Source: Trichuris trichiura (taxonomy: Eukaryota > Nematoda > Enoplea > Trichinellida > Trichuridae). Taken from it: a DNA stretch of 64,000 nucleotides. The notes under the pieces were generated by a model. The model had not been told where the DNA came from. It did no database searches and saw only the letters and a program-made list of their open reading frames with translations. The DNA is taken from positions 1-64,000 of the forward strand of contig JBAJFE010000038.1 of assembly GCA_037903355.1 (NCBI GenBank), read 5' to 3'. A program made the translations under genes and the position numbers. Within the stretch, counting starts at the first letter, position 1. Each line of letters opens with the position of its first letter. This document shows, one piece after another, positions 24,701 to 37,844 of this stretch.

Positions 24701-27068
24701 GAGGAGGAACAGGTGACCTTCTGTCCCCAAGTACAATCGAAACGTTAGCCTGTAAAGCCACTTATCAGTGCGACAACGTGGGCGCGTCGGCATTATATTT
24801 TCATTAAATACCCATCTGACGGCAAGCTCCCTGTCAGCAACCAACGGGTGTACAATATCCCGTGGACCTATGTCAGGCAATATTCGCAGATCGGTCAAAA
24901 CGTGCAACACGTGACTGTAAAGATGAAGAACTCTCAGCACGTGATCCATATACACAGTCACCCCAGGTCCTAACAGCTAAAGAATGAATGCGCAAGTTAG
25001 AAATAGAAAACGCGTCGATCATCTACCGATTCATGAGTTGGCAAGAAGGACAAAATGGTTTCAATGAAGGGCTGAAGGCGCCGATGGAGATCCAGCGTTT
25101 GTTGGAACATGTTGTACAGGTCGGATTGAATTGCATTCCTACAATAGGCAACTGAAAGATTTGAATTTTCTGAAAGCAGCTTCTTTCCGACAGAATATCC
25201 ATTTAGTACACCAGCTCTCTTAAAGAGTATAAACGAAAACAAAGCCCATATAATTGTGAATTCATACAAAGAATGCTCAAAACTTAGGCCGCTAAACGCA
25301 CTGCAAAAATGTTCAAGACTTAATCAACAGTGCGAACGCTGCTTTCCATCTTTGGCTTGACAGCTGATCAAGCACTAGTATAAAAATTATACTGCGGATG
25401 ATCGCAGGAAAGACAAAGACAGCCAAGCGACTTCTACTCTTTATCCTGCAAAAGAAGAATCGTGCGAAATCAAAATCATATCAGCTGGAACTTATGTAGG
25501 AGTCGAAACAGCAACACTGTATGAACCTCCAGCCGTTTATTTGTTGCCGAGCTAAAAACGCAATGCAAACTTCCGTCTTCAGCGCAAAGATGAAGGCTCA
25601 TAAAGGACGGTTCAGATTGGGATATGCACACTTTGAAGGTTAAAATCACTTCTGAGTACCGCCAATGCCTAGAGGCGAAGTAATACTGAAAAATTACTAC
25701 ATCAACATCTCGACATTGAAGGTTGACTCATTGAAGTTCACATACGTACTCAATGTTCAACAATGCCGAACAATGTTAGGCTACTGACTTTTGCGTTCTA
25801 AGGTTTGAATGTATCGGTTCCGAGAGCTCCGTTTTAACCTAGGCTGATTAAAGGCTCACACATAGCATCAAGAGGTAACCAAAACCGTGTAAGAAAAGAA
25901 TGATGCCGTCTAATGACTCCTAACTCAGTTGCGTTGAAAATTTTAACAGACGAGCATAGCTCACCGAGTCCGGTACTGATCGACGTAACGTATTCGTGAT
26001 GTGGAAGAAAGGTTCTCCAACGGCGGAAACTGTGGAGAACGATTAGCGGCCGGAGTTTTTGAAGCATCATCATCCAAGAAACCTTGCGCCTCGGTATCGG
26101 TACGATTGGTAGATGCAGATTCTTGAAAAAAACTGAATAATTCGCCGCTTTCCATGACTAATTCTTACGGGTTTGTTGCATCAAGTCCGTTCCATAGGAC
26201 GGGCTTGCTCTGTTTAACGTCTGAAGTAACAGGGTACCGTTCAAGCAGTAGCAACATAATGGGAAATTAACCTCAATTTGGTTCAAAAGGTCACGCGTGA
26301 ATCGAAAAGTGTCATCCAGATATATTATCCGTTCAAACGCAGGTGAGTCAATTGTCAACATATTACCATCCAAAGTTACTGCCAATTCATATCGACGAGG
26401 GTCGGTCTGAAAGAAAAGTAAGTATTAAAAAGATGAAACAATAAATGAAGCCCGAAACCTACCTGCTCAACAGCAGTGAAATTTATCCCTTGACCAATTT
26501 CGCCGTATTGTTCCAAGACTCGACGTACAGCATTCTTGAAACTACGATTTTAAAATAATCAATGGGACCTACTACTTACCTGGACTTCTTCAAGGCTCAT
26601 AGGAGGCATTGGAAGGACAACTGTGCCTGCGTAAAGGCGATTTCGTTCCCCTTCGGTAGCTGGTTCTGGGCGAGTTTGTTGTACCCGGTGTTGTTCACCA
26701 GCTGATCGCGGCGGCTGCGGTGGACAGGCCTGTCGTTCAACCAAGTGTACTACTTGACCATTCAAGCCTAGTGAAATAGTAACATGCAGAATTAAAAAAC
26801 ACCGCTGGAAAGTAAACAACTAACGAACCTAACCCAGCAACCGTTTCGTCGTCAGTTAAAACACGACCGTGAAATATTATTCTTTGTCGCCCGACAACAA
26901 TTTTCATATCACGCTCTATCGCCAGTTTCAGGTCTTCGATCTTGTCCTTCAATAAAATGTTGTTTCGATGCTCCAACGAGAACAACAGCACGTCGGACTT
27001 ACCTGTTCCCCAAGTTCAAACGGCACATCTCGCCCGTCCAATGTTTTAACGGTTACTTTGAACGGCAT
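21745..27068 (-). CDS. BAG6: BAG6/Scythe-like ubiquitin-like chaperone, about 20 exons
   Basis: BAG6 is a chaperone that holds hydrophobic tail-anchored or mislocalised proteins and passes them to targeting or ubiquitination. The N-terminus is ubiquitin-like (VTVKTLDGRDVPFELGEQ, RQRIIFHGRVLTDDETVAGL, GLNGQVVHLVERQ), then a Pro-rich linker. A central domain (NMFQQTLDLHRRLQPFIETI, HVLHVLTDLRIL) matches BAG6. The C-terminus has the hallmark YISGMPAKRRR and ends RFPFSEKYFKP. Exons I can place (minus): 27068-27003, 26946-26829, 26767-26580, 26534-26463, 26406-26272, 26220-26169, 26121-25965, 25138-25027, 24976-24812, 24749-24563, 24503-24396, 24337-23816, 23762-23487, 23434-about 23195, then an unresolved part, 22789-22653, 22597-22394, 22340-22221, 22169-22062, 22005-21745. 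Introns are about 45-60 bases except one of 826 bases (25964-25139). The final TAA lies inside GTAAGT. Confidence 0.9.
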
Positions 27069-28710
27069 AATTGCAAGACTTTTCACTTGCCTAAACTCGA
27101 AGCATACAAATACGTATTCGCCACTGCGTCCACTCGCGACCCACGAGAAACTAAAGTAACGACAAAGCGTTTACGGTAGTAGGCTTAAGAATGTGCACGT
27201 ACACTATTAAATGCTTGCAAACTGTGCTTCGTTAACCAAAACAATTTCAGCCGAGTGTTCTTAATTTAAAAAGCAACATCACGCGTCATTTTCGCTTACT
27301 AAAACTTAATGTTAAGGTTCTTTAAAGCATGTTTATCGATTCTGTATGAATCACAAGGTTTGACACATTAATCTTATGATGCGTCATAATTGTTTCGCGT
27401 TATTCTGCTCCAATGCACAATTTGTGAAACCTTAATGTTTTTCCAGCGCAATAAGTTGACTTCGCAGAGAAGGCTATTAGGTTACAGTAGACATTACGTT
27501 TTTCACCAGCTGCGCTGTTAAATCCACGCACGGTTTAATTTGACGCGAAGCTGAGTTTGACGCAACTTTTAACTTCACGCATCAACTTTTGCCCTAATCG
27601 AATTGCGTAGTTGGGATACACCTGTCTTTTGGCGTTTAATCACCTAAGATAGGTACACTTTATCCTATTTATAGGCGGCAAAGGGTGACCTCGCTTTTGC
27701 CCTGGAGTTGATTCATTATAATTTTAGCGCGACACTAGCGACCGATGGTGCTTAATGTTGGTCATTAGTTTTTTGTAAAGGTCCCACGGAGCTCATAACT
27801 TATTTAAAGGAAACCAGTTTAAACTAACAAAGGGATGGAGCTTTCAGGACTCGCTTGCTTTCGTAGTCAGTTTCGCTTGTAAGTGACGATCAAAGAATGG
27901 TAATATCTCGGTGAAACACGGCAGTTTAAGGGGACAGCGAGTTAAAGCAGGGAACTACCCTTCAAGCAGAGAACAACAGCGACGGGCAATAACGAAAAAT
28001 AGGGATAAAAACATGAACGTAAAAACGATAAACATATATATAAAATACTTGATTTCCATCTGCGTGCAGTTCTGCTGCTCTTTATCTTTCCCGTTCCAAA
28101 GCTGAATTTTATATCCGGTGATGGGTTAAACCCTACGATGGCTAAAATAACAAAAGGCCTATCCAAAATAAAGGGTGCTTACGTAGGCGGCCCCATTCTT
28201 CCTGAGAAAAGTGTAGGAAGCACTTATAGCATACACAATCGAACTATTTCCCGCGATAGCAGTACAGAGATCAGTGAGTTGCGCAGGAATTATATCAACC
28301 ATATAAACTATGTCGCTCTAAAAATGAGAAGGATAGGCAGCGACAACTGCCCTCCGCTTACACGAATGGGCTTTTTATCAACGTTAGTAAGTCTGGGCGG
28401 ACAACGATGGTTGCTGCTGGTTTTCAGTTGCAAACTGCTTGATGTCTAAGAAATCACTAAAAATAAGAAAGAAGAAATAGCATCTTACAGCAAGAAAAAC
28501 GCGAAAACTGGTTTGGACTAACAAGGGAACACTTCTCGGCGAGCGATATACTGCGCTTAACGATGCTCTAAATTACGTATGGATGTAAACTCTTACATAA
28601 TTTTCAACTTTATTGCCGGGTAAAGATTAAACTGAAGCAACTTGGAATGGGCAAGGCAACGGCAAACCATGGACTTGCAAATAATGAAGTCAACTGGACT
28701 AGGTAATAAA
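27069..28710. other. Intergenic gap between BAG6 start and MFSD4-like 3' end
   Basis: Holds the upstream region of BAG6. One plus-strand frame from the ATG at 28138 to 28449 (103 codons, begins MAKITKGLSKIKGAYVGG) has no recognisable similarity, no clear splice context and overlaps nothing. It could be a small unknown gene or chance. Confidence 0.3.
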
Positions 28711-28711
28711 A

Positions 28712-31275
28712 TCACATTTCAAGAAGTGACTTTTCTTCAGCTCTGGCACATTCATCGGCAAAATCACTATCACGTTTCGTTCTATTTATTAGCTTAGAAT
28801 AGGCAATATGACTCTCATCGAAACATTTTCCTGATCTTCTTACTGATTCAAAATATTGGTTCGATTGTTTTGCTGCCTTGTCCAAAGGTATCAGGAGCAC
28901 AACGGCAGCCAGAGTCATCGACAACGCACCAAATGGGTAGTCCCGAGCTTGGTGGTTATCCATCAGCCAAGACATTAGAGCAGGGATAATGGCCCTGCTG
29001 AGATGGCCTGCAATTGCCCAGAAAGTGACAAAATGGGTGGGGTTACCAGTTTCCTTACAAAGCCAACAAAAGGCAAGCGGGCTAGCAGGACCCAAGAAAC
29101 ACGCAAAAAAACAATTTAACAACGCAAAGAATTCATGGCTCATGTTGAGCACCGTACCGCCAGCTATCAAGAGCGAGCACCCTACACATGCACCGACAAA
29201 GCGGCCAGACGCCTTTTCCAAAGGTAAGAACAAGAGTCTGCCAATACAAAGAAACACCCACAAAGCGCAGCAGAATTTTATACCATCTTGAAGAGTCGTA
29301 CTGTACTGGGCTACCATGAAGACCGCAGCAACAGACGTAAGAAGTGCTTCAGCCGCAGTCACAAAGAATATGAAAGTGAAACTAAAGAACAACGCCGCTT
29401 TTGTATACTGGGACTGAGGCACTTCGGCAACTTTAGAAGCTTGTAGATCATGGTAAATACCCCAACATTTCTGTCCGAAAAACAATACACAATAAGAAAT
29501 TGACGAGAATGCCGTAGCGACAATATTTATCCATGCAGCCGTTCGGTAAGCAGGTGCAGCATTTGGGAACAGTTGCGCTGCGTCGGTCAGAACTTGCCCC
29601 AAAGATTTCCTACAATCTCCATTCCCAGAGTGACAAGACGATTTTGCTTTTTTTCGCTCTTCAGATTCAAATGTAGGTACGGCTTTCGGGGAAACGTTCA
29701 AAACCTCCAATGAGGCTGAAGGAGCATGTTGGTGAGGAAAAATAGTTGTGGCTACCTCCCTGATGGAAGGTGGAGTAGGTGTTGTAGCTAATTCTGTAAA
29801 TGACGCAGTACTCTCTGTTGGAACAGTCGAAAAAATCACACTGGCGATTACTGCGGACTGCTCGGTAGTACTCACATTCGCATCAAATGTAACGTTGTTA
29901 ACCGTTTCATTTGAAATGGTTGACGAGTTAAGCTGGACAACGTCGGGGGCTAAGGAGCTGGCCAACTCTTTTGCTTGAATTTCTTTCAACTCCTTTTGCT
30001 TTCGTTCCGCATAAGTCTGCCCCGTTTTCAGTCCAGTACCGTCAACATACTTTGGCTTCTGTGGAGCTAACGATGTAGTCAGGTTGGTATAGTTTAAATG
30101 AAGGATATCGGACAGCTCTGTCACAATTTTGTTCAAACTGGCTAAAAATGAGCTATTAAAGAGGTAGTTGACATCAAAGCCTAAACCGTTGCGAAACACA
30201 TCAGTTGCCTTTTCGGCCTGCCTTCTAAATAGATGCGGCAGTGCAAACGGAGGAATATCATTTTGAGGCGCAGCCTCATGGGAAGAAATTGATACAAGTG
30301 GCAGAACTCCACCGGCTGACAAAGCAAGATAAAGCATTAAGACGGTTTTGACTCTCTGGTTCAAGTCCTGTGGACCAATATTGTACCTTCCTAAAAAAAT
30401 ATACCATTCCAAACTTTTTCACGAAATATAAAATGTAGCAAAAACTAAACTTCCGCATTTATGGTTGTGACACAATTAATGAACAGAAGAATAAAAAACA
30501 CGATGCTCGCTAACCTCTGTCAATGACTCCTACAAGGACCCCTTGAACAAAGAACAGCAGCAGGCAATTTAGCCAGCTTTCCGTTTGTGGAATAACGTAT
30601 GTCACCATTCCGCATAACATAGTGAACACTGGCATAAAAACCAAAGTGTACTTTCTGTTCAGCCAACAGGCAGCTGAAACGGAATAGCGTTTTTAAGTTA
30701 AGCAAGTATAGTACAAAAAGCAGGATGGAGGATGTGAAAATTTCCTTCTGAAACATTTCAGCTTACTGAAAGGCTCGAAAAGTCATTGCCTTAACAGAAT
30801 GGCAAAACCAGAGATCATGCTACCAAAAAGTTTGCAGAATTTTTTTAAAGTAAGATTGTGCGTCTAAAACAAGTACTAACCCAAACAAACGCCGATCATA
30901 GCACCAACAGCGTTTGCCGAAATCATATTCACACCGGAGGAAAATGTGTCCGCATTAGTGGTTACCATTAACTGCGGAATTGTTGGGCCAATTACCGATA
31001 AACAAGAACCCTAAAACTAGCACTTTGGCAGGCGAAAAAACTCAGTCACATTTACAAGCACGACGCTTGAAAGAAACATGTTAAACAGTTCCACTGGGGC
31101 ATAGCGAAAATTCCACTTCATTTCACTTGAAGCTGGCTGAAAAAGGGTGCTGACGTAATGAAATGCGGAACATTGCAAAGCATACCTGCTCTTTTTCACC
31201 GTCTGAATACAATGATTCAGTGTCATCCAAAGCGAGCATATCGACAGAGAGCGAATCGGCTGCCCGTTCAGGCAT
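28712..31275 (-). CDS. MFSD4 / sodium-dependent glucose transporter 1-like MFS protein
   Basis: Five exons join in frame: 31275-31186, 31136-31056, 31010-30881, 30673-30515, 30390-28712, giving 712 residues. Exon 1 encodes a cytosolic acidic tail. TM segments follow: LFNMFLSSVVLGSCLSVIGP, then LVFMPVFTMLCGMVTYVI and LLLFFVQGVLVGVIDR. The last resembles the GV(L/I)D(T)G segment of MFSD4/NaGLT1, and is followed by YLALSAGGVLPLVSI like the family's HFSFALGAF. Between the two six-TM halves lies a loop of roughly 200 residues rich in Ser/Thr with many N-glycosylation sequons (NSS, NYT, NLT, NVT). The C-half TMs include FSFTFIFFVTAAEALLTSVA and FWAIAGHLSRAIIPALMSWL. Sugar transport is known for some relatives; substrate here is unknown. 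The assignment rests on remembered family patterns. Confidence 0.7.
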
Positions 31276-32690
31276 GATGGTAAATTGGTAAGCGAAAGTA
31301 ATTCGTATACAAGGGCTTCATACCTCGGAGTTACATTACATTTAAAGACACAAGTTTAAAATATCGCGAAGGTCACACTCATTGGTGTTTCGACTGGCTA
31401 TTCAAGTACTGCTGCACATCTTCTAAACAATGCGCATAATTTTCAAAAATTCATCCGTTATGATCAGATGGCTCCTACATTTAAACTTTCGAGAATTAGT
31501 AAGCCAGAAAAAAAGCAACAGAAAAATAGTAAGCCACTTCGCTAGTAACAACTTCTCTCCGGGATAACTGCAATAACTTTATCATGTGGAACCTGAAAAT
31601 CTTTATGCCGCAAGCAAATTTTTAGCCTAAATGTTAGCTCCATGTGCTTGCGAATGAAACATGAAAAACCGTTTTAGACTGGCACCATATTTTCTAATTG
31701 GATCAATATGCTTTACGGTGGCCACGATTGCGGGTGTTCTTTATTCCGAGCAGACGGAAAAGAAGAGGCGTCGTGCTGGGATAGAGCACTATCTGAAACA
31801 GGAAACGTCGAACAGTTGATTCTTTGCGACACAAAGTTCAAGCGATACCTGACCAACTGGAATGTACAATAACAAAAGGTGTAAACTGACCACCTCCCCA
31901 TGCGAGTTCGTTTTTCATTAATATTCGAGAACTGCCATACTTCTTCGATTCCAATCACCGCGCTATCCCTGTAAGAAGGCTCACTAGTTTTGTCTATTGC
32001 AAAGTTCTTGTTGTGCAAATGAAATCTTTGTAACACGTTTATCCCGTGCTGTCAAATGGCAGTCTTATATCTGAGTTTCGTACTCTTTTTCTAAATTCGG
32101 ACGAGATCTCGTCTTATTATCCAGAAGAGTCGTAGTTTTTATTTCTTTACATTAAGATAAAATATACGTATTTAATGCTTTCGTCCGTGCTGTGCTACCC
32201 TCTTTAGGAACGGGTCATTGAAAACGCGGATTCTGTTTCTTTTTACCTATTTATCTCTCATCTCGCGAATTAACTTGATTCCTTTTCTCGGTTTCTAATA
32301 GTTTTTCTGGATTTGACAATGTTCATGTGTAAATAGAATGGGCAAGTAACCAGGTTAACCTGAAAGAACGGATACGTGACAAACTCTAACTTCTTGAACT
32401 CAGAAGCGTATTGCACACATGCAGTGACAGATTACTGTGACAGCTAATGGGACCAATGGAAAGCATTGTACCAATTTATTACGTAGCACCTATTTATTTG
32501 TGCGAAAGTCCCGAAACTTTCAGGAACGAAGAATTAATAGTTCGCGTCCTCAGCGATTTTTGTAATATTAGGTTGTTGCAATCGAAGTTACAATTTTTTC
32601 GCATAACGTTTGAATGCATATGTTTCAACCAGCCGTTTATTGGTGGAAATAAGCACCATTCAAAAGGACGCATTTTTTAAAACGTTCTAC
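31276..32690. other. Upstream region of the transporter, no gene recognised
   Basis: Only short frames below about 110 codons. A plausible promoter-containing interval for the minus-strand transporter; I see no specific motif I can defend. Confidence 0.4.
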
Positions 32691-33650
32691 AAGGCAATTT
32701 ATGCCGGTGAAATAAACGGTGGAGTCGTGAGGGGTTCGAAAATTCATGGAAATCGTTTTTGAATGACGTCATATCCCGATGTGCTTTCTGGCGCGTATAC
32801 AGTTCGAGACCCTGAGAGAAATGATACCTGGCAGATGGTTGTCTGGTAACTATGGTAGATGAAGGATGGGTATGATGCCCACCTCTTCCAGCTTTTGTTA
32901 GATCTTATCTGCTGTACGTGGTCGAGTTTTATTATGAATGAAGAATGGTGCTTTTATATTAGTCTGTGTTGGTCAGAAACTTTGCAGTTTCTTCATCATG
33001 ATCGTCAGTTCGAGACGATAGGCGTCTGCTGTGATCGTCTGTCCAGGCTTTTAAAACTTATAATGTATGATTCTCCTGGCACGGCACTATACAGACAGCA
33101 GCACCATCCTGGAGTGAAAGCTCAGTTTATGGAAGGACGTTGGCGGTGTGTGCTTATCCACCTACAGAGCATTCCGTTTTCTGTTATCGTAGAAACATCA
33201 TGTTTCATCACACGTAATGATTCGATCCGCTTGCTGAAACGCTTTTTTTCTATGCGCGTATTTCCAGTAACAAACTTTGGATAACAAAAATTTACTGTAC
33301 GTTTCATATGGGCGCGGTGTGATAGCGTGTTTCCTGTTTCTCCAATATAAACTGCGAAAAATCCATTAAGCTGCATAAATTACTCCTGTTTTCTTGCTTA
33401 AAAGGATTCTGCTTTTGTCGTCACGTAAAAGGGAAAGTAAATTTGGAGAAGTTTCGAAGAATAAACGAAAATAAAATGTTTGACTAAACGAAAGATCTTT
33501 TCTCCTAAACCTTGACAGTAGGGTAAAATGAGCCGCGGAATGCAAGGAGAATTGCGAATTTTGAGAATGTGCCCATGAAGTTTTGGCGAATCGCCTGCTT
33601 TATGAAAGAAAGAAATCAAACGTTTTTAAACATGTCCTTATCATGTGATT
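32690..33650 (-). mobile_element. Penelope-like element fragment, linker plus GIY-YIG endonuclease
   Basis: On the minus strand a frame near 33600-33400 reads LPYCQGLGEKIFRLVKH, like the linker after Penelope reverse transcriptase. Downstream, 33376-33122 reads FFAVYIGETGNTLSHRAHM, the YIGETG motif of the GIY-YIG endonuclease, followed by an Arg/Lys-rich region. Stops and frame changes separate the pieces, so this is a dead 3' fragment lacking the reverse transcriptase core. The lower boundary is approximate. Confidence 0.75.
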
Positions 33651-33734
33651 AAGCTCTAGAGCTAAAAATTCAATAGGCGCTTCCAAATTCGCGGATTTTT
33701 TCTGCATCAATAAGCGTACCAAGTAAGTACTCTC

Positions 33735-34432
33735 ATTGATGTCCAGTCTGAGCCTCTGATGGATGCTGATCTCGCGGAGCTGACGAAATCTGAAAGTGAA
33801 GAAGATGAAGAAGCAGAATTGGAGGCAGACACAAAGCAGGAGTACGGGCTGATCCTTGAACGCTTGTCGGAAATCTTGGGGACAGCTAGGAATGTGGAAA
33901 TAAAGGTTGAGTCATGGAATCTTGACATGATTCGCTCATTAAAACTCAACAATGGTTTTGATGCGCTGCTACAGCCGTATGAACACCTCCTACACTGAAG
34001 AAAGAACAACAGCAGCTCTTTATACCAGTGTTCCTGAGAAAAATGGAAACAAGTCAGAAAGAAACGCCGGCAGAAGTGCCTCCTGGACTGAAGTCAAACG
34101 AATCATCTGCTTCGGCGCCCATGGAGATGCAAATCAGCTTTTCTGCTGTGCAGTAACCTTATCATCGCGCCTGCGCGGCCTAATTCATCATCTCCAATAA
34201 ACATTGTCACGTATGGGTACCCGTATATACAGTTTAGTACTGCGTATGTTATTTACCGTGAACATAACAGTACTATACTGTTTATTACCTGAACGTTTAA
34301 TTTATTTGACATGTTTAACGTGTGAAGACAAGCGTTTATAGGTCTTTGTTCGTTGCCCGTCCAAAATTGGCGAATTTTCAAAATCTGCTGAGGGACCGGA
34401 ACGCAACCCCCGCGAATTACAAGGTTTTACTG
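33735..34432 (+). mobile_element. Tigger/pogo DNA transposon remnant, 3' part
   Basis: The plus frame 33738-33998 reads QSEPLMDADLAELTKSESEE and ILERLSEILGTARNVEIKVE, then WNLDMIRSLKLNNGFDALL. This is the conserved acidic C-terminus of Tigger-type transposases. A frame change continues into KKEQQQLFIPVFLRKM. The 3' end (about 34370-34432) reads on the opposite strand as CAGTAAAACCTTGTAATTCG then CGGGGGTTGCGTTCCGG, a typical Tigger/pogo terminal repeat. It is followed by TA, the target dinucleotide. The DDE catalytic part and the 5' terminus are absent. Confidence 0.8.
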
Positions 34433-37400
34433 TATAACCCATTTTATTTGTTTTATTCTTATTTCAGGCAACAAATTTAAGACAGCTTTTCTTATTTCTT
34501 TTTCTATTCTCCCACGCTACCCCGTCTTTCTGGTAACACAACTGTTTGTTTCTTTGTCTTTGCGTTCTTTATCTTTCGTCCTGCTTCTATCGCTGTTTCC
34601 GTTGTCTGAGTTTTATGATCACGATTTGCCACTTCACAGTTATATTATCAGTTACTAAGTTGAATCTTTCAATCACTTCTTTGATTTTTCCACGTCAACA
34701 AAACCCAAGTAGTAGTTAATCTGTGCGAACGTGTGCAAGGAGACTTACATTCTTACATTTCAAAAACAAAAATACAATCCTAAAATACATCGTAAGATCC
34801 TTAAGTTACTCTAAAAACTGAGAAGTACGTGTAGAAAGTTTTAATTTATCCTGCCTAAAGATTTTTTAATCGCTTTTCGCGTCTTTTCTTCGCAAAGGAT
34901 GATTCAGTGCCCTCAAGTCCATGCGCATCACATATTGGTATGCTAGTCTGCCAAGCCTTTGTAAAAATATGAATCCAAATCACATTGTACAGTACTTTCA
35001 TGTTCTGCGTTAACCTGTTTTTCGTTTCGTAGAATTTTAAGCAGTACACGGCTAATGAAGGTGTCAGCTACTGAGTTTTATCAATGAATTGCTAGCATGT
35101 TGTCTGTGTCTGTTCATTTGATCAGCACAGCAACACGTCTTTCTGTCGCTTTAAACCGGAAGCGCAGAAAGCTTTGGTAATTTCATCGTCATCACGTCAA
35201 CAGAATGAACAAACGAGCGTAACATTTACCTAGAAAGTGCATACAAGTTCATGGAACGTGACAGTGACCTTTAACTTTTGATTTAAACTTCTGAAGAACA
35301 GACAATGAAAGGTGAAATAAAATTTACTCCTTGTAAACAAAGGCAAATGCATTCATAAGTTCATTATAACGGTATGATTTGATCGCTCTGAAGATTATTT
35401 ATAGAATTCTTACGATTTAATATGCTGTAGCGCAGCAAGTAAAGAAACTGGCACGCGCCTATCAGATTGATTAGAAATTGTTCCACTGACAGCCTAAATA
35501 ATTTAGAAATACGATTGTATCACAGCCAGTGTTATGCTTCCCTTTTTCAGGCAAAACACAAAATAGTTTATGACGTAACTTCATGTGACATGCTGGGTGA
35601 GGTTCAAGACATGAACAAATTCGCTGGAATGCTCTAATAACGTGTTGTACGGTTTAAAAACAGTAAAATTCGGTGAAGAACATTCGTTTGATAAATCAAA
35701 TAATTTAGCCCAAGTATTATTTCTAAGCTAGAAAACTGCCGAAGCAAAGTGAGAGTAGAGCGGATTAACGGAACTGTGAGCAATGTGCAAAAGGTGCTGT
35801 TAAAATAAATGCTGTATTCTAACTCGGATTACTTAGCTCGAAATCTGCAGAACAGTACAGCTGTACTGCGCTAAATTACCCAGCCGAAAGCCATAAAGCA
35901 TTTCGTAGCAATGTTCCTACTGGTGCAAATACGGAAAATAGGAACTAGAATTTTTTCTTTTGATCGACTGAAGCTAATTTTCAGCATTGGCTTTCCCATC
36001 CCAGAAAAAATAAGAAACTTCGTCCAATCGTTAAAAACTTTGTTTTCGATTAAGAATGTTCCTATTCGATTGAAAAGCTATTCAGATCACTGAATAGTAT
36101 GCGAAATAGCATTAAACTCAATGACTAAGTTTTGCGTTTTTCATGTATAAAGGTAACTGAAGTTGCAAATAACAGGGCAATGCAATTTCAACGCATCTGG
36201 GCATCAGCAGGTACTCAAATATGGTTCTCAGTCGAAGAATAACAAGGTTAATGGCAACCGACAAGTCATTGCGCTGTCAGGGCGACGGGTGAAAGAAAAC
36301 TAGTATTCAGCAGCCATAAGATGCCAAAGGTCTCTACATAGCCGTTGGGACAAGGTCAGCGAATTGCCCATGATGACTGTTTCCTTTCTTGATTATCTTT
36401 TACTGGAGATGGCATGCGCACAGAACTAGGGAAAGGTCGAATTTATCTGCAGTACGATGCTACAGCACACAAGGACGGAGCTGTTTCCCTGAAGAGTAGC
36501 CTGCGAGAGCAGTGAACAAATTGAGAAGCGTTATTGGTATCAGAATGCATGTTGCGGAAAACGGTGAGTGATTTGTAGCGTTTCAATAAATGGACAGTTT
36601 ATCTCATTATGCATGGACCTAACTTCCATGAACAAACAAGAAAACTAAGTCTTACATACTCGAACCTGCGGAAAATCGGTTATAAGGTTGGTAGCAGTAG
36701 CATACATGACTGAGTGTAAATCACTGGGACTTGTAACATAAATCTTATCATTTCACGTAATTTAAGTGCACACAGCCATCGATTATTGCGAATAATGTGA
36801 ATTGCAATGGTTCTTAGAAATTTACATTGCCTTGTTCCTTGGGCTTAAAAAATAAAACTCCACTAATCAGAGCATGTCTATGCAATAATCGCTGTGAACA
36901 GGACAAGGATATAACCCACTGTTATTTTGTAGACAGCCTTCTGATTTGCAATCCGCTCGAAATGCTTTCTACACACCGTAGCAATGAAAATGAAACCCTT
37001 CCTAACGGGCGCGCAAAAATGCATAATGTAATTACGGAAAACTCGACCCCATAAGAATTTTTTATTGTGCGAAGCTTTCAGGAAGCTTCTGTTCCGGTCC
37101 TCAACGCACGAGAAATGGAAGAGCGCAATGATGGACTCAATGCCTGCGCTCTGCTATTGCTCACTCGATGAAAACCAGAATAGAAGTTTTCCGAAAGCTT
37201 CACACAATAAAACATTTTTGTGAGTCGAGTTTTTCGTACTTACACTATGCATTCTACGCATATAACAACTCTAGACGACGAGGAAAGATTTTCTGTTGGT
37301 CGAATGCGCTACAGGACTTAATGCAAAGGTGCACGTGGATGTACGTCTTAATAAGAACACACTGTTCAATCGTTCAGAGTGCTTGTAAGAGCACGTCTTT

Positions 37401-37588
37401 ATTATATCTCTGAGCGAAAAACGCTGACCTATTCCTCTTTTCAGAAAGCACCAGAATGTTTCAATGTTAAAGACAATATTCTATTGATTTTCAATATGTG
37501 CAGTAAGCTCTGGCAGCTATTGAAATACTGTAATTGCATTACATACGGCTTCGTCAGTATGGTTTTTCTCGCTATCGTATAAGTCCAT
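34433..37588. other. Gene-poor AT-rich interval
   Basis: No frame has recognisable similarity; the longest are 60-81 codons. No tRNA, rRNA or repeat array is evident by eye. Confidence 0.4.
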
Positions 37589-37844
37589 TGCAAAATGTCT
37601 AACCAGCGAATGGATAAGCAAATTGTTAGAGAAAGTATAAGAAAGTAATATCATAACTTTCAGAGTTGCCCTTATTTTGCCGTCAGCGACCTACGGTTAG
37701 AGTGAGTTCCCTAACCACCGATTACATGACAAAAGCAATTCCAAAACGCATATCTGTCTTGCACTTTTTTTAAATAATTTACTCACCTATTCGCTGGCAG
37801 GGCATTTCACGGTTTAATTACAGATTTCGACAATGAGAAAAGCC
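37589..37844. mobile_element. Foldback element, copy 3 (degenerate)
   Basis: The left arm carries AACCAGCGAATGGATAAGCA and AACTTTCAGAGTTGCCC; the right arm carries AATAATTTACTCACCTATTC, GCTGGCAGGGCATTTC and TTTAATTACAGATTTCG. Order and sequence match the 7.4-7.8 kb element with about 25 percent divergence. Confidence 0.6.

Noticed and set aside
25834..26073. 79-codon minus frame as a BAG6 exon
   Set aside because: Splicing from the donor at 25964 to the acceptor at 25139 keeps frame and family similarity, so this frame is intronic.
28989..29291. 100-codon plus-strand frame
   Set aside because: It is the antisense shadow of the MFSD4-like transporter exon.
32195..32225. GAACGGGTCATTGAAAACG as a repeat copy
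   Set aside because: Lacks CTGANGA on either strand and has no paired stem.
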